Source: Kudoa neothunni (Eukaryota > Cnidaria). From it: DNA of 64,000 nt. A model generated the notes under the pieces. That model had not been told where the DNA came from. It was given only the letters and a program-made list of their open reading frames with translations, and made no database searches. This document shows, one piece after another, positions 49,862 to 63,560 of the stretch. Made by a program: the position numbers and the translations under genes. Each line of letters begins with the position of its first letter. The stretch's first letter is position 1. The stretch covers positions 3,658,001-3,722,000 of the forward strand of contig OZ199839.1 of NCBI GenBank assembly GCA_964304625.1. The letters are read 5' to 3'.

Positions 49862-51374
49862 ATGAACCCCACTGAAACAGATTGTAAATCTATGTTTAAT
49901 AACAATCAGTGCTTTTTGAAAAATTTTAGTTGGTAAAAATGTTAAAGGAAGTTCATCCACTCCATTAAATAATAACAACAATAATGATGTTCGTTTTGTG
50001 TATTCGGAAACATCTCCGATGGGAGGTAAACCCACGTTTAACATGAATGCACCAGGAGGCTATCCAACATTTGGTACGGTACAGCCAGAATACAATCCTA
50101 AATATCAACCTCCGATGGCTGGGCCCCAAATATTCCAGCCCCAAATCGATTCAACCCTTTCGGCAGCTTCAATGAACTATCCGACTTCGAGCACCCAAAA
50201 CCACCCAGAACCTGCTCCAATTTTTGGAATTTCAGGCAACCAACCACAAACCCCAAATATGTCCAGTCTAATAAACAATCCATTCGCTAGTTATGCCTTG
50301 AACTACACGGCTTTCCTGGCTAAAGAAGGCACACAGAAAGTATCTCACTCCCAGTCAATCTTGATATCAATATTCCATTTGATATTTCATTGTAGTTTAA
50401 TGCGTCATCTGGTTGTTTGGATAGGTTGAAACGATATTTCGACGTGGACAATCGTTATGTTCTTAAAAAGTTGTTGATAATTTTATTCCCATTTATGCAT
50501 CGTGTAATTAATTGATGTGTAATGTGAACTTGCTGACAATTCCAATTTCATAGGATTGGTCAAGTGGATCCATTTCGGATGGTGGTTTACCTAATGAAAT
50601 AACTCCTAGGAAAAATGTTAACTTTCCAGATCTCTATATTCCATGTAATGTTAGTTGTGATTGCAACAAAAAAAGTAAAAATTTGTTATTTAGTGATGGC
50701 ATTTTGGACCAGTATGGTTTTATATGCTTCAGTTTTGGGCTATAAAAACATGTATTAGCCGATTGGGATAGAATTTTGTTTAAAATTTTTAATGCATGTA
50801 TGTGTTAGGTTTCAACCTGCCCTTCTAAGCATATACATAAGTTCGTGTTGTGGAATGTTCATCATCGAACTATTGTTTTTTACAGCGGTATTCTATTTGA
50901 GTGGTTTTTACGAGCGATATTCATTGTTACAAATGATGGCTCTTTGTGGATATAAATATGTGGCGTAAGTTTTATTTTTTTTTATTTTATAGAATTTTGC
51001 CGTTACATAAATTTAATGAAAAGTAATTCTTCTTTTGTAGGGTTGTTGAAGGTATATTAGCCTATTTTGTGATTGGAAATTGGAATTTTTTCTTTCTGCT
51101 CTATGTTTCGTTGATGTTTGTGTTATTTATTGTAAGTTTACAATTGGCTCAGTTGGTTGTATTATTTGTTTGATGTGTTTAGTGTAAAAATTCCAGATTG
51201 CTTTTGATGCCAAGCTACATAACTGATAATAGTTATGGAGCCTATCAGCATTATTCACACAATCAACACCAAACTGGCAACTCCAAACGACTGGCCATCC
51301 TTAGCATTATTGGCATTCTTCAGCCGCTTCAAATTTACTACTCTGTTCATAAGGTTTCCTCTATCATGGGATAG
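49862..51374 (+). CDS. YIF1: YIF1-family ER-Golgi trafficking membrane protein
   Basis: Eight exons, 49862-49883, 49930-50339, 50396-50503, 50554-50644, 50694-50751, 50809-50964, 51041-51131 and 51183-51374, join in phase through introns of 46-76 nt to give 375 residues. The N-terminal ~150 residues are Pro/Gln/Asn-rich and disordered. The conserved part then follows human YIF1A/B block by block: YFDVDNRYVLKKLLIILFPF; NFPDLYIPLMAFWTSMVLYA; ALCGYKYVAVVEGILAYF; and a last transmembrane segment after a basic SKRL. Five hydrophobic segments can be counted after residue ~190. YIF1 pairs with YIP1 and Rab GTPases on COPII vesicles and early Golgi. The acidic/Q-rich N-terminus is longer than in human. 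Confidence 0.87.
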
Positions 51375-53862
51375 TGGGAAGGGATTTTTAGTTGTATCTC
51401 TATCTTCACATTTGATTGAAATTATTTTGCAATTAATTATTGCATCTTTCTAAAATTTTTGCGCATAATAATTCCTTTTAACTTTTATTCATATTATCAA
51501 TAAAATATTTTTCACAAATAATTTTTCTGCGATTTAAAGGATTACCTATATCGATATCGATCGGCTGGTAACTAGGAAACGCTGAGATTAATTTGTTAAC
51601 TTTATCTATTTCTAATTGAATCTTGATGTTCGTTCTATAATTTTTATTTTAATTCAGTGTTAAAATCGTAAATTGTTCTTCAAATAATGTGTGGTTCGGG
51701 TTGTCTGTTGAGAATTTTTGCTTTTAAAGTTTTCTTGGGTCAAAGAGAGAATTTAAATTGATGGTGCGAAAACGTACTTCCAACGACATTCGACTGGTCG
51801 GAACGTTTCTAATTTTGTGTAGATAATAATATTGATTTTTAATGCCAGATTAGCCAGATGAGCGGAGGCCATTGGCACGGAAAATTTTAACCCCAGCAAC
51901 TAAACTCACAAGTTGTATAAAGATTTAATTTGTTAGAATATGTTATATTTAATTACTTCTGGTCCTAATAACGATACAGCGAGTCAGAATTAAATAGAGT
52001 CAAAACTAGAAATTCCTAAATATCTTTACGGTACCAATAGCCCCTTCCTTATTATAATTGAGTGATTTTTTAAAACAAGCGTATTGTAGGGGTTTCCAAG
52101 CTATTTTGTCATGTGCTTATAAATAGTCGAATTCATAGGAAATTTTCGTAATTGTAAGCGTATAACTAAAATAGTGAAAATGATCAATAATTCTTCGAAA
52201 TGTTTAATTATGAAATAACATTAAATAATAGTTACAAGTAGCGAGTGTCTTAAAGTCAAAAAAATAAACAAGTTTCTAATGCATTAAAATTCATTTAAAG
52301 GCGAAAATTGTCGACTCAGTACGAGTGTTAACAATATCATTTCAACTAATGGAAGAGTCGTGTATTTAGGGGACAATCAAGACAGGGAACAAAGTTTTTA
52401 AATTTAATTTATGGAGTATTTAGAACTATTTCATTTTCTTGGTATCGAAATGAAATTTATTTTATTATTTTTAGTATTGCATTCATGAACTTAAGTTAAC
52501 TTTGACGAAAAAGTTTGACAAAGTGACGAAGCAGCTTAGTTAATTCTATAATTTAAAATGTCTTTATATTTAATTTTTTTATTCTTCCGCTAACAATCGT
52601 AGAACTTATGGAAAATATAAGCGAGAACAGAAATGATTCCGAGAGATTTATTAGTCGAATAAAAATTGAAGCTCAGTAATAAGATCATTGTGAGCTGCTT
52701 AGGTGTTTTTAAAATATAGCATCAACACCAACTCCATATAAATTTACTAAATACTCGTAAATGGGGTTGAAAATAACCATCAAACATAAATATTATCTCA
52801 AAAATCGATTTATATTAGGTATAAAAATTATTGTACATATGATAATTTGTAAATTTCACTTATACAATACCTCTCAAATATACATATGAATTTCTTTCCA
52901 AGATTTATTATAATAATTTTAAAATGCATGTCTAACAAGATTACCTATTTATTATGAAAGCATCCGAGTGTTTCAAAAGCAGGCCTGGAGAAAATTCTGG
53001 GAGATCTTTTCGAACTAATATTTCTATCTAAAAAATGTCGTATTCACTGATTCTCGAAACAATAAACCTTCTATGGATCGCCCTATGGCGCTCACGATTT
53101 GGATTACCTTAGGCTCTTGAGCCCCGGGATCATAGAATATCAATCATATGATTATGAATTTTAGAAACAATATTCCCATTACTTAAGTCAGCAGCCGAAC
53201 TTTCATCTAATGCATTTTTATTGTCTAAGAAATCGTTAATTTTATCAGATGTTATACTTTCGTAGACCGGTGACATTTTGATCATTCCAAACGAATAAGC
53301 TCTAAATCGAACTAACACAACCGGAATTCATATTTTTAATTTAACAATACAATAGGTTTTTCACGGCGTATTTAAATTGATTAAAATCAAATAATATAAT
53401 TTTAAAAAATTGAACTAAAACAAAAGTAAGATACATTTTATGAATATGAGTATACGTGAAATTTGGGCCTAAAAATTCGAGTCAACAAATTTTAGCTGCA
53501 TTTAATGCATAGGTAAACTCATGGAGCCCAGGGCGGTCATAAAAGGTTCAGTTTACGATGGTTTAATTCGATAATCACGATCGTAACTTTTCTAACAAGG
53601 ATCCATATTATCTGTTATTGATGAGGTGTTGACATTAGTCCATTATAAATAAATTTAAATTATGAGATTGCTTAACTAATCGATTATTTGTTGTATTATT
53701 ATAATAATATTTTTTCTGTAATAGTAATAAATGAATTTATTATCATGACTCTATAAATTGTTATCTTTTGCCTAATAAAACGGTGGCATCGAGAAAAACA
53801 TTAATGATTAATCCTTATATTTTTGTTTCTTGCATCGATGGCAGAAACGTTCGAAATATATA
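51375..53862. other. Gene-poor spacer downstream of YIF1
   Basis: A minus-strand frame at 53318-53130 (from ATG 53288) reads KMSPVYESITSDK... with near-normal composition and could be an exon or old transposon piece. I do not recognise it and found no partner exon. Nothing else supported. Confidence 0.35.
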
Positions 53863-55490
53863 CAGTAAACTCTCGACACTGCGTAACTCAGTATTGAGTA
53901 ATTCGTTACAGTTTAGCGTATTTTTTGACAAATTTATCTTGATAAGGAAATAATAATATATGAGGGTTTCATTTTATATACGGTGTAAAAAAATTGGAAA
54001 AGAGGAAAAATAGAGGTTCTTGCTATTGCGTAGCTTAAATTGTTGACTTATATCGGTTTAATCTTCAATATGCTTCACAATACAACCGAAAATGACTCGT
54101 TATTCGAGAAATATGAAATATAAAATCAAAGTAAACAAACAATATACCGGGTTTTGCGCGCGTTAGTAAACAGTGAAAATGAAAATAATTGGACACGCAA
54201 AACACACGAATGAAACAGAAAAGAGTGATCAAACTGGTTATCAAACAGCGAAAATCATAAAAAGATGTTGCAGAAGATTTAGATGTTCCAAAATCAACCG
54301 TAAACGATATCGTTCAAAGATTTCTAGCAAGAGATTCTTGTAAAAATTTCCCGCAAGCTGGAACCCGAAGAGCTATTTTTAACGAAGAAATCAAGAGGAA
54401 ATTGTTGGACTTGATTAACGATGATTGAAAAATTATCATTAAATCTTAATACCGCGACTGCCTCAAGATGGTTGACATCCATGAAAATAACATTTAAAAT
54501 GATAAGAACCGTACCACTGAGTAGAAATTCACATGATGCAAAGTTGGAGAGAAAAAAGTATGCTGAATGTTAATCAATGTTCTACTACCACAAGATACGA
54601 AAATCTTATTTTTGTGGATGAAAGTCCCTTTCCTCTCTTCATGTTAAGAAACCACCCCTAATGCAGTAGTTCCAAAAAGCCGAGGAAATAATGTCACAAT
54701 GATATTGGCCATTAGCGGGAAAGGTCTTATCCATTGCGAGACTGTTTTCGGCTCAATGAACATTGAAATTTTTCAGTAATCTTTATAGAAGGTGGAGGAA
54801 ACAATGGATGGGAAAAATTTTATTGTTGCGATGTATAATGTGAGATTGCATCATTCCAATGTTGAGTTTTACGACACATTTGCTGGAGAAATACAGCATC
54901 TTCCAAGATATTCACCATATCTCAACCTTGGCGAAGAGGTATCTCCTTAATTAAATCAAGAGTAAAACAAAATGGTCAAATTAGGGAAGGAAATGATTTA
55001 ATTGAAAGAAAGGACAGTTCTGTCTCCTCAGTCACTGGAAATGAAATTATAAAATTTTTTGAGCACTCACAAACATTTTTAGGGAAATATCACTTGACGG
55101 ATGATGTGGCGCGAGATTAGAATAAGCAACAAGTTATCTATGTGGCAGTAATCATAAAGTTTTACATTTTAAATATTAGTTTTTATGCAGCACAAAATAT
55201 CCGAATTTGATCGTCGCGCAAACCCCGGTTATGTAACGAATAGTCTCGGGTAGGGTTCGACCATAGCTTAAGGGGGATAGTGCCATACCGCTGATTACAC
55301 ATATGCTAACTTTAGTTACAATTCTTATAATTAATCATCATAATAAATGGTGGAAACAAGAGGATACCCCACAACATTAACGAATATTTTTTAACAAATA
55401 ATTATTTATATTGTTTGGGCAAGTGCGTATTTCGGTATTGCGTAATTTTTTCTTGATCCCAAAAAGTTACGCAATATCGAGATTTTACTG
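53863..55490. mobile_element. Tigger-type non-autonomous element carrying an IS630/Tc1 insertion
   Basis: Left end CAGTAAACTCTCGACACTGCGTAAC and right end, as reverse complement, CAGTAAAATCTCGATATTGCGTAAC match at 21 of 25 bases and are flanked by TA (53861-53862, 55491-55492). The termini resemble those of the element at 44.7 kb. Removing the inner element leaves about 540 bp without coding. Confidence 0.6.
54147..55231 (+). mobile_element. IS630/Tc1-superfamily element with broken transposase
   Basis: Inner inverted ends CCGGGTTTTGCGCGC (left) and CCGGGGTTTGCGCGAC (reverse complement of right); exact borders are uncertain by a few bases. The plus strand reads, through several stops, a helix-turn-helix (DVAEDLDVPKSTVNDIVQRF), KLERKKYAE, then VDESPF (first catalytic Asp), NNVTMILAISGKG, GKNFIVAMYNVRLHH (where VMDNAxxHH is normal, so the second Asp is lost), and LPRYSPYLNLGEE in place of LPPYSPDLNPIE. 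This order is that of the DDE_3 domain. Confidence 0.7.
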
Positions 55491-55492
55491 TA

Positions 55493-56422
55493 CTTTCTCA
55501 TTAGTGCCAACTAAAATATAATCTTTGTTGACTAGCGAATCAGCAATATTATAGGAAATTAACATTTACATTTATACTAGATAACGATTTTTAACGTTTA
55601 TTATACCCGCCTATTTTTAGATAATAACTAATTCTAAATTAAGATGAAATCCGATAATAAAAATTTTCAAGAAATTTTTCACATTGTGTTGAGAAATTAC
55701 AAAAAAAAGTTCCGGAGCATAATAAAATGTTGAATATTAAAAAAGGCGGGAATATTAAAAATCGGGACTCTTGTTAACTAAGTTCAAAAAATCATCAACG
55801 AAAAAAAACAAAATTATAAATTTCACTCTGAAGTTCTTAAGTAGCGAAAAACATATGCTCGAGAAGGCATGACAATCCATCACAATTCGCTAACAACTAG
55901 ATATTTATTCATTTATCCAAAATCAAAATGATGATTTTTAAATGCACCATGAAAAAATTAGAAATTATGTCTATAGCGTGCAAAGTTCACCCCCAATTTA
56001 AATTAATACAGAATCACGATCAATTCCGGTGCTTTACGTTTGTTTTTTATAACAAAAGAATTGAAAATTTTCAATTAAACTATTACAGTGATCAAAAATT
56101 ATGAATTTGAAATATTATAAAATCAAACATTTTTCACAACAAATTTAAATAAAAAATGATATCTGTAATGATTACATAGCACCAGCAAAAAAGCGAAAAC
56201 AGCATTATAAATATGCACGTTAGGTTTAAAATCAGGTATTAAATCATATGCAATAATCTTGATTCATATTTCATTGATGGTAAGTAATAACTACTTAGGC
56301 GAAAAGTCAACCAACAAATTTAATATAACATAACATGCCGATCGAAATTAATCGCGTCTAATCCGATCTCGTAAATATCTCGAACGAATGTGCTATTGTG
56401 TTATCTATTTTGCTGATTGGTG
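55493..56422. other. Region upstream of RalGAP beta
   Basis: No gene recognised. The last few hundred bases should contain the RALGAPB promoter and 5' UTR. Confidence 0.4.
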
Positions 56423-59400
56423 ATGAGGTGGAGCAATCTGTTTGTGTGTGATCAAATATTCAGGCCATCAAAAAATGATTTTGATCTGTTGTGTGATAGC
56501 AGCCAAATGAAAGCTGTAATCAAGGAGAGGTTGGATGCTTTGGACGACGACAAACTGTTCAATGAATACCTCTCAAATCAAGCTACATTTGAGCAGGTCA
56601 TCCAGTTGTGTATATATGCAATCTCGTTTGAAGGCAGAGACACGTCGTTGGTGATCAAGTCTGCCAATCTACTAAAGGAAATATTGGTTAACATATGGAA
56701 TCGGCAGGAAACCGACAGATCTCCATCTCCCAGCGCCGCTTCTGTACAACTCACTAGACTGTCGCTAGGGGAATATTTAATGAAGATGTTTGAGGGAAGT
56801 TGTCGACTTCATCCATGTATACCTGTGTTTGTGTTGTACGATAGTAGCTATTACACCAAGTTGATTTTGAAGTATTTGGTGTATGCATTTGTACCTGTGA
56901 CTCACGATTATTTGTTATTCGAGCAACAAAGCAAAATGTGTGTGGATTTATTGATGCTGATTTTTGAGATTGTATCCATAAGCGAATCGTCGATCATTTC
57001 GCGTTACGATCCCAATGTTAATGTTGAGCAGATAATGCCAAGAAAAGATTCATTGTTGGTGTACGATCGTAATGTGGTCGTTGATGATGAATTGTTGCAT
57101 TTTATCACTGATTTTTTTGTTGTGTCTATCGCCAATTGGTCCTGTCAACGGATACAATACTACACAATCAACACCTATTCCACTCAGATGGATCATGTGG
57201 TATCGTACCTATTTGGTTCGATATTTCATGTGTGGTTCAATATGTCAATAAGGGCTTTCCCAGTATCGACGCAATGGAAAAATTTGCGAAATCTTCTCTT
57301 CATGAATCTTTATAGACCTTCTGCGGTACGTGAATGGTCCAAATTAATGATTTTTATTACCCGTCTATTTGTGATGAAATTGACAATTGATTGTGAACAA
57401 GATTTGATATCGCTCATTCATGTCGATAATGAGTGTGAAAGGGTTGCGTTTAATAAGGATGAGAGTAATGTTTTTCTAAAAACGTTGTGTTCTTCCAATT
57501 TTTACAACTCTTCTGGTGCTGCTAGTACTTTTCGTGAGTTGTTTCTATCTTCGCCCGTGTCACGCACCTTAGCCCATTCAACCACAGTGTTACAGTTGTG
57601 GTTTCGATTTCTATTTCTGCTTGATGATCCATCCTACTTTATGAACCACTCACATTATTTTCAAGAATCATTTATCATCACAGATCGTGATGGAGTTCTC
57701 GATTTCAACAATTCTATGATTGAAACCTGTGCCCATATTAACAAAAACAACATGAACAATTATATGCCCCTTCTAGAAAAATATCTTCCCATAACATTCA
57801 ACCATTTTATGTCCACTATTGAGGTGATTATGAATACACTATTTTTCAATCAAAATATACCCATCAGTGAAACGGACGCTTCTTTGGAAAGTCTTATTTC
57901 ACCTGCTAGAATGTACACTAAAAGACCCCAATCCCAAATCAGTGATGATTCCATTAATAATCGAGACAAGAAACCACAAATGAATTCTTCGATACATGCT
58001 TCAACTGTTGGCAATCAGCTTACCATTCAGCCAACCAATGACAATGCCTTTCCTTCAATTTGGGTATCCCCATGTGTGACGAATAGAGATAAAGAAGCGA
58101 CCAACATTATTAATGATGCTAGTAGTTTTCGACCAACATTTGTTGTCGACGATACCGTTGGTAACGATAAAAAAGGTCGCTTGAGTTTTGACAATAGTCA
58201 AATAAAAAATTCGTCGGAGTTTCCTAATCATGAATTTGACCAACTACAGAATAATAATGATATGATAAACAAAACGAGAACCTGTCGTGGACGTTCAGCC
58301 GTATTCAATATGAAGGCATCCAATCTAGCTAACACTTCAACCACGATAAATGATGAACAGAAAGTACATTTCAATGAATTTTTACAACAATTCAGCCTAA
58401 CACACACATCAACTGAAATGAATAAGATATCTTCGGCTACCAATGACAAACGTTCTTCTTTGGGGGATACTGACCGTTTCAGCGGGGATAATCCAAGAGC
58501 AGCTATTCGTAAAACTTGTAAAGCGCTCCCCACTTTTAGATCTTCGTCAGTGTATTCCAACTCGGGGAAGAAGACCCAGCTGCCACTCAACACCAATATC
58601 ATCAGTGTTGGTGACTATGACTACAGTATGTCGAGTGATCGTTATGAGCTTGGAGGTTTCAATATGGAACAGTTGGTCAAGGATGTCAACATACGATTGT
58701 GTTTGGCGGGCCAAGTGAAGGCCGATTCGATTGTTAAAATTATCAATCCGTGGTTAACCAATTTTTTGGTACCCTCCTTCAACAGTAACGACAGTCAAAT
58801 AGCATATCAGCGCTTTCTGCTGGAAAAGGCATGTATTCTGCTCACCAGTCCAACTAATCCTATCTACACTAGCAGTGGTGGATTGATTTCAAGAAATTCT
58901 GCTTCAAACATTGAGAATTTCAACTATAACATTTCTTTACTGTGTGGACCTAAAGATGGTTATGCGATGACTAAGAATTCGATCTTCCAACGAATCCTCT
59001 TAAAAACCTCTCTTATCAATGAAGACTGGATTTATCTGTCGAAACCTTTCCCAATGAAAAACAACTATGAACCTGGACGTGCTATCATAATAAAACTTAT
59101 TTGTTATTTGCTGTGTGATTTTGCGACCAGTTGCAAAATGTCAACACAAAATCTAGTCAATATGTACACTCTAGTCAATATTGGAATGTGTTATCAGTTG
59201 GTAATTTATGAATAAGTTTTTCAAATTGAACATTAATCGAATAACTTACTTTTAGAATAATTCAAGCATTATTTTGTCCAAAGTAGTGCAATATTTGAAT
59301 ATTTTCTTTCAAAGTGATCTCCGAGGTTCCTATATGCTTACACCTATGACCTACAATGCAATCTGTGTTATCCTTACCTGCGACAAATTTAATCCACAAT

Positions 59401-62400
59401 TTGTTTCATCTAATGCGACAAAGACTCATACTACACTTGACGAATCAATCAGTACTAATGCTAGCACTTTGACTGGAAAGTATGACGAGTCACCTACTGC
59501 TGATAATGCAAATATCGATCTTAAACATAATGCACTGAAAGCATTGCTCTCACTGTTAAACTTTCCATTCCACGAGTATTCCTTATTGTTTAATATTGAG
59601 CGTTTAAAAACCAATTCCAATTTCACCCAACTCATATTACTCTCTCAAAAATTCACCAACAATTCCGATATAAAATATCTTTTTGTTAATAGTTCACTGG
59701 TGGAAATTATACTCCACACTTTAAGAGTGTTTGTAAGTGATGCCCAACTTTCAGATTCCAACCATTCGATCCTGTTTAGTTGTATATCGTTGTTGTTTTG
59801 GAATTGTGTGGCTGTTCAACAAAAGCTCGCTCAAACAAATCCACCCTCGACAACCATTGTAGTTACTGAATTCAACTACAAAGATGATACATTTTCGGAT
59901 CATATTATTAGTGGTGGTGGAGTTGAGTTGGCAAACATTATGCCCAAAGATTGTATCGAGTCAAAAGATATTTTCAAAATGTCGGTGGAAGTTGTGACTG
60001 AAGTTCTAAACGAGATATCCACTCGAAAACAATTTGATTTCAATGTGGCCATTTCGGTGGTTAATTTTGTGTCGACTTTTTCTACCGTCAATGTCACATT
60101 TGTTGACAAAGAAGCTTGTTTGAGGTTGGTCATCAAATTGTGCAACTTTATACATGTCCAGGCCAACAAAGCACCCATCTATCATAACAAGCAACTTCAT
60201 TCCACTATATTAGCAACCTTCCAATGCATATCAAAATGGGTACTATTACAACCTTGGATTATGGATGAGAGTCATGTGAGAAATGGTGTGCTGGCTGTAG
60301 TCGAATTGGGTATCTTCGGACAGGTCGCCGAAAATTACGATGCAGAATCATTTAAAACCGACAAAATTAAACCCTCAATCAAAGTTCGTCAGTCCATCTC
60401 ATTTAGGGTCGGTGAAATGGCTGAGACGGTGATTCAACTGTTGGCCAGCAGTCGTCATCATCACAACAACTCCATTTCTCAATATCATCATATCAACGAA
60501 GAAACTGTGCTTCAAATGATCCAGTCGTCCAGACTAAAAAATAAATCTCTCATGGATAAAGAACCACAATTCGTCTACTTTATCTACCAAAAAATCTATC
60601 ATCATCTCTTTCATTGAATTTCCTTATTGTGCTGAAGAGGTAAATGATGGCGGTGAATCGTCTCAACTGATCAAACCTCTTGGATTGATTATATGTCGTT
60701 CGGCATGTGGTAAGAAAGTTTTTGAAGTGGAATTCGATCCTGTCGGCAACACTCATACTTCCTCTTACATGTCTAGTTTGAGGTCGTATGATGATGCGCT
60801 ATTAGAAGCCGAATCGGAAAACATTGGGGGTGTTAGCAATATTGGGGGAGGATTGGAAATTAGTATCTCACCCCCTCAAGCCAGAGATCTGTACTGTCAT
60901 TTCCCGTCAAACAATAAAGAGTTTGAAAGCTTGATTCCCTACAACTTACCTACCTACGAGAATATGTCCAGCAACTATATTTCCAAAGAACTCTTCCAAA
61001 CTCATATACAACGCGAATCTCATGTATATAAAAACAAGACAAATGTCTCTTATCTGCAAAAATGTCGATTCAAACATCCTCCTGAAATCCACCACAAATA
61101 CAACACATTAAAGATGTTTTTAGCACAAATGAATATTGTGGATCCGTATAGTCGCCGAAACTCCCCCGCCAGCTCTGGTTCCATCAAGCCTAGCAGCTTT
61201 CACGAACGATACGATCCTTCTGATCAGACTGATACCCAACAGTCGCTAATTTCTTCGACTCCTTCCAATTATGACTACAAGCAACTTAAAATGATCACAA
61301 CAAGTGACACTGTTCTTGGAAAAGAACTTTTACAATCTTTCAACCATTTGGATAATATCTCCAATAGAAGAACTGAAACTGTATTGGTTTTTTATGTGAA
61401 ACAGAGAAAAGTCTCAAAACCCACCAAAACTTTCAATGTTCACTCACCTACGTCAACTATGGCAAACAATATTTCTCTTAACAACAATTCCACATTATTT
61501 CCAGATCGTAACAACGCAAACATTACGGACAGCGATAAGTCTTCTAACGGTGAAGACGATACCAAGGATAGGTTGGGTTGTGGAAAATTGTTCAATAATT
61601 TCCTTGATTCAATTGGAATCTGTGTCAATAGTAACACTCACAAAAAATGGGCAGGAAATAAGAACCCAACTGAAACAAGAGTCAATAAATATAACAACTA
61701 TGATTTTATATATCGGGAAGATTGGACATGTGAAACTGCTGTTATTGTTGATTCATGGATTCCGTTGGTTCCCTGTAAAAAGAGTCCTTCCACTCACACC
61801 ACCATAGATGATGCTGATCCCAAAGATAAAAGAAAAAATACCGCCACTGACCGATCTCAAAAATGTACACTCATTTTATTTCCACCTATTATTATTTCTC
61901 ATGCTTTAATTATTCGTTTTTTTAGTTTCAAAAAGTATTGATGTTGGCAAAAACCTAAGAGCTAGTGGTAGCGCTGCTGCAAAAAGATCTATCAGCGATA
62001 TATTTGCTGTTGTTTGGTTGGACAATTTTGACCATTTTGAATTTCTACGTATTGATCAGATGGTGGCTGGTCTCATGAGCAAGTCCGGTCTCCATCCTAA
62101 AAATAACACATTAAGTTACGTTATTTTTTTGAGACACATGAAAAATGGTCTCATATGTATTCATACTTTCTACAAAAGTGAATTTCTATGGAAACCATAC
62201 AATAACAGTTCTATCCCGTCTGGTCTGATTGTTCATCCGGACAATCTAACCACAATACTGTTCAACGGAATCAATTCGATAGGCATTCTTAAAGAATTGA
62301 CACAAGATCATAATATTGACCCTTTCTCCAAAAGAAAACACTTCATTCAACAATTTCTCAATGAGCTTCAGCAACGTTCCACCAACAACCTGTCTGAATG

Positions 62401-62425
62401 TGTTGACTGGCTTGATTTTCCATAA
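56423..62425 (+). CDS. RALGAPB: Ral GTPase-activating protein subunit beta
   Basis: Exons 56423-59200, 59256-61864 and 61926-62425 with introns of 55 and 61 nt. If one base of an A6 run at 60589-60594 is discounted, all phases agree and the product is about 1961 residues, versus ~1494 in human. Landmarks follow human RALGAPB in order: the N-terminal helical repeats; a Ser/Asn-rich insert (about residues 500-740); NYEPGRAIIIKLICYL; NALKALLSLLNFPFH; STILATFQCISKWVL; ETVLQMIQSSRLKNKS; FYVKQ; then the Rap/RanGAP-like end with AVVWLDNFDHFEF, FLRHMKNGLICIHTF and IPSGLIVHPDN. The beta subunit is the non-catalytic scaffold of the RalGAP complex that switches off RalA/B. ATG 56423 is the first Met of the open frame. 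The first exon is unusually long for this genome. Confidence 0.87.
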
Positions 62426-62970
62426 TTTTTTGTTTAATTCCTAACTCAAATCTGTATTTTTATATTTTTTAATCCGAATTTTTTGTTCGTTCATGCAATT
62501 TACTGAATGTTAACAAAATTGTGAGATATTCTATGAAAGCTGTCATATGATATCAAATGTCAAATATCTCATATATCATTCGAATTGATTTTTACTACCT
62601 AAAAATTGCGATATTTTTTAGCACGGAATATTTTTTTTTAACAATAATAGATTTTATGTATACAATAAAGTCTTATTTATAATAATAATAATTTGTAATT
62701 ATGTTTATAATAATAAATTAGAATATTAAATAGTTATTTCTATAATGGTAATATGTAATTATTTAATATTTTTTTCTTTCGATAATATTAGAATGTTTGT
62801 GTTAGGGTTTTTTGGAGTTAGGTGGCGCGAAATTTTTTACTGAATACGTTTCAATGTCAATTTAATATGTGTACAGCGAATCGTTATTATGTAAATATAA
62901 GAAATTTGAACTTAAAACTGTATAGATTCATAATCACACATTTACTGATAATCAACTTGAGATTATCATC
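62426..62970. other. RALGAPB 3' flank
   Basis: AATAAAG near 62664 is a likely polyadenylation signal. No other feature. Confidence 0.4.
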
Positions 62971-62973
62971 ACA

Positions 62974-63560
62974 CCGTATATACTCGGGCATAAGCTTAAG
63001 GGGGATTTTGGATAATTTGTGTAGGTCTCGTCGTGAGAATAAAATTCATAGTTTATAAACTATAAATAAGTTAGTAGATCCAGCTTTAGCTAATGAAAAA
63101 AATAGAATTTATAGAATAAAACAACAAAATATTTGTTTCAATATCATATTACGGTAGTATTTCCCAAAGGATAAGTATCAAATGTGAATGCTTTTAGTCT
63201 TTTAAATTGGAAGAGACATTCTACCCAAGTAGACGTATTTTTTGTTCAGCAGTTATGTTGTGGCCGTAGATCTAGTCAACCTTCGCATCGATTAAAGTTT
63301 CTATTTTTTCATCTTCTCAAAGTATAACATACTCGCCCCCATCTATTGAATTTGATATGTCGTATTTTTTTAATGATCTTTGGATAATTTCAGAACTTAC
63401 TTAATTCATTTAATACGATGTTCGTTTACTTTGCATTTGAATGGAAAATTCAACGGAACATCCAATTGTTGTAAGATTGCAGTCATACCTTTAGGTCTGA
63501 CTGCAATATCTGTTTTCTAGTTATTTTTGATACGCTACCTGGCATCATCAACAATGTGCG
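62974..63560 (-). pseudogene. CENP-B/pogo-type (DDE_1) transposase fragment
   Basis: On the minus strand, about 63505-63405, the sequence reads AVRPKGMTAILQQLDVPLNFPFK. This closely resembles the IPgGlTskLQPLDVsvNkPFK block at the end of the DDE_1 domain of jerky/pogo/CENP-B-like transposases. Surrounding frames are broken. CCGTATATACTCGGGCATAAGC at 62974 looks like one terminus of such an element. The other terminus was not found. Confidence 0.5.

Noticed and set aside
53130-53318. 62-codon minus-strand frame reading MSPVYESITSDKINDF...
   Set aside because: Composition is gene-like, but no homologue recognised and no flanking exon fits; mentioned only in the spacer entry.
55256-55300. 5S-rRNA-like words (CGACCATAG...GCCATACC)
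   Set aside because: Order and spacing do not match 5S rRNA and the segment sits beside a transposon end.
58228-58602. 124-codon minus-strand frame inside RALGAPB
   Set aside because: Antisense shadow of the Ser/Asn-rich insert of a well-supported exon.
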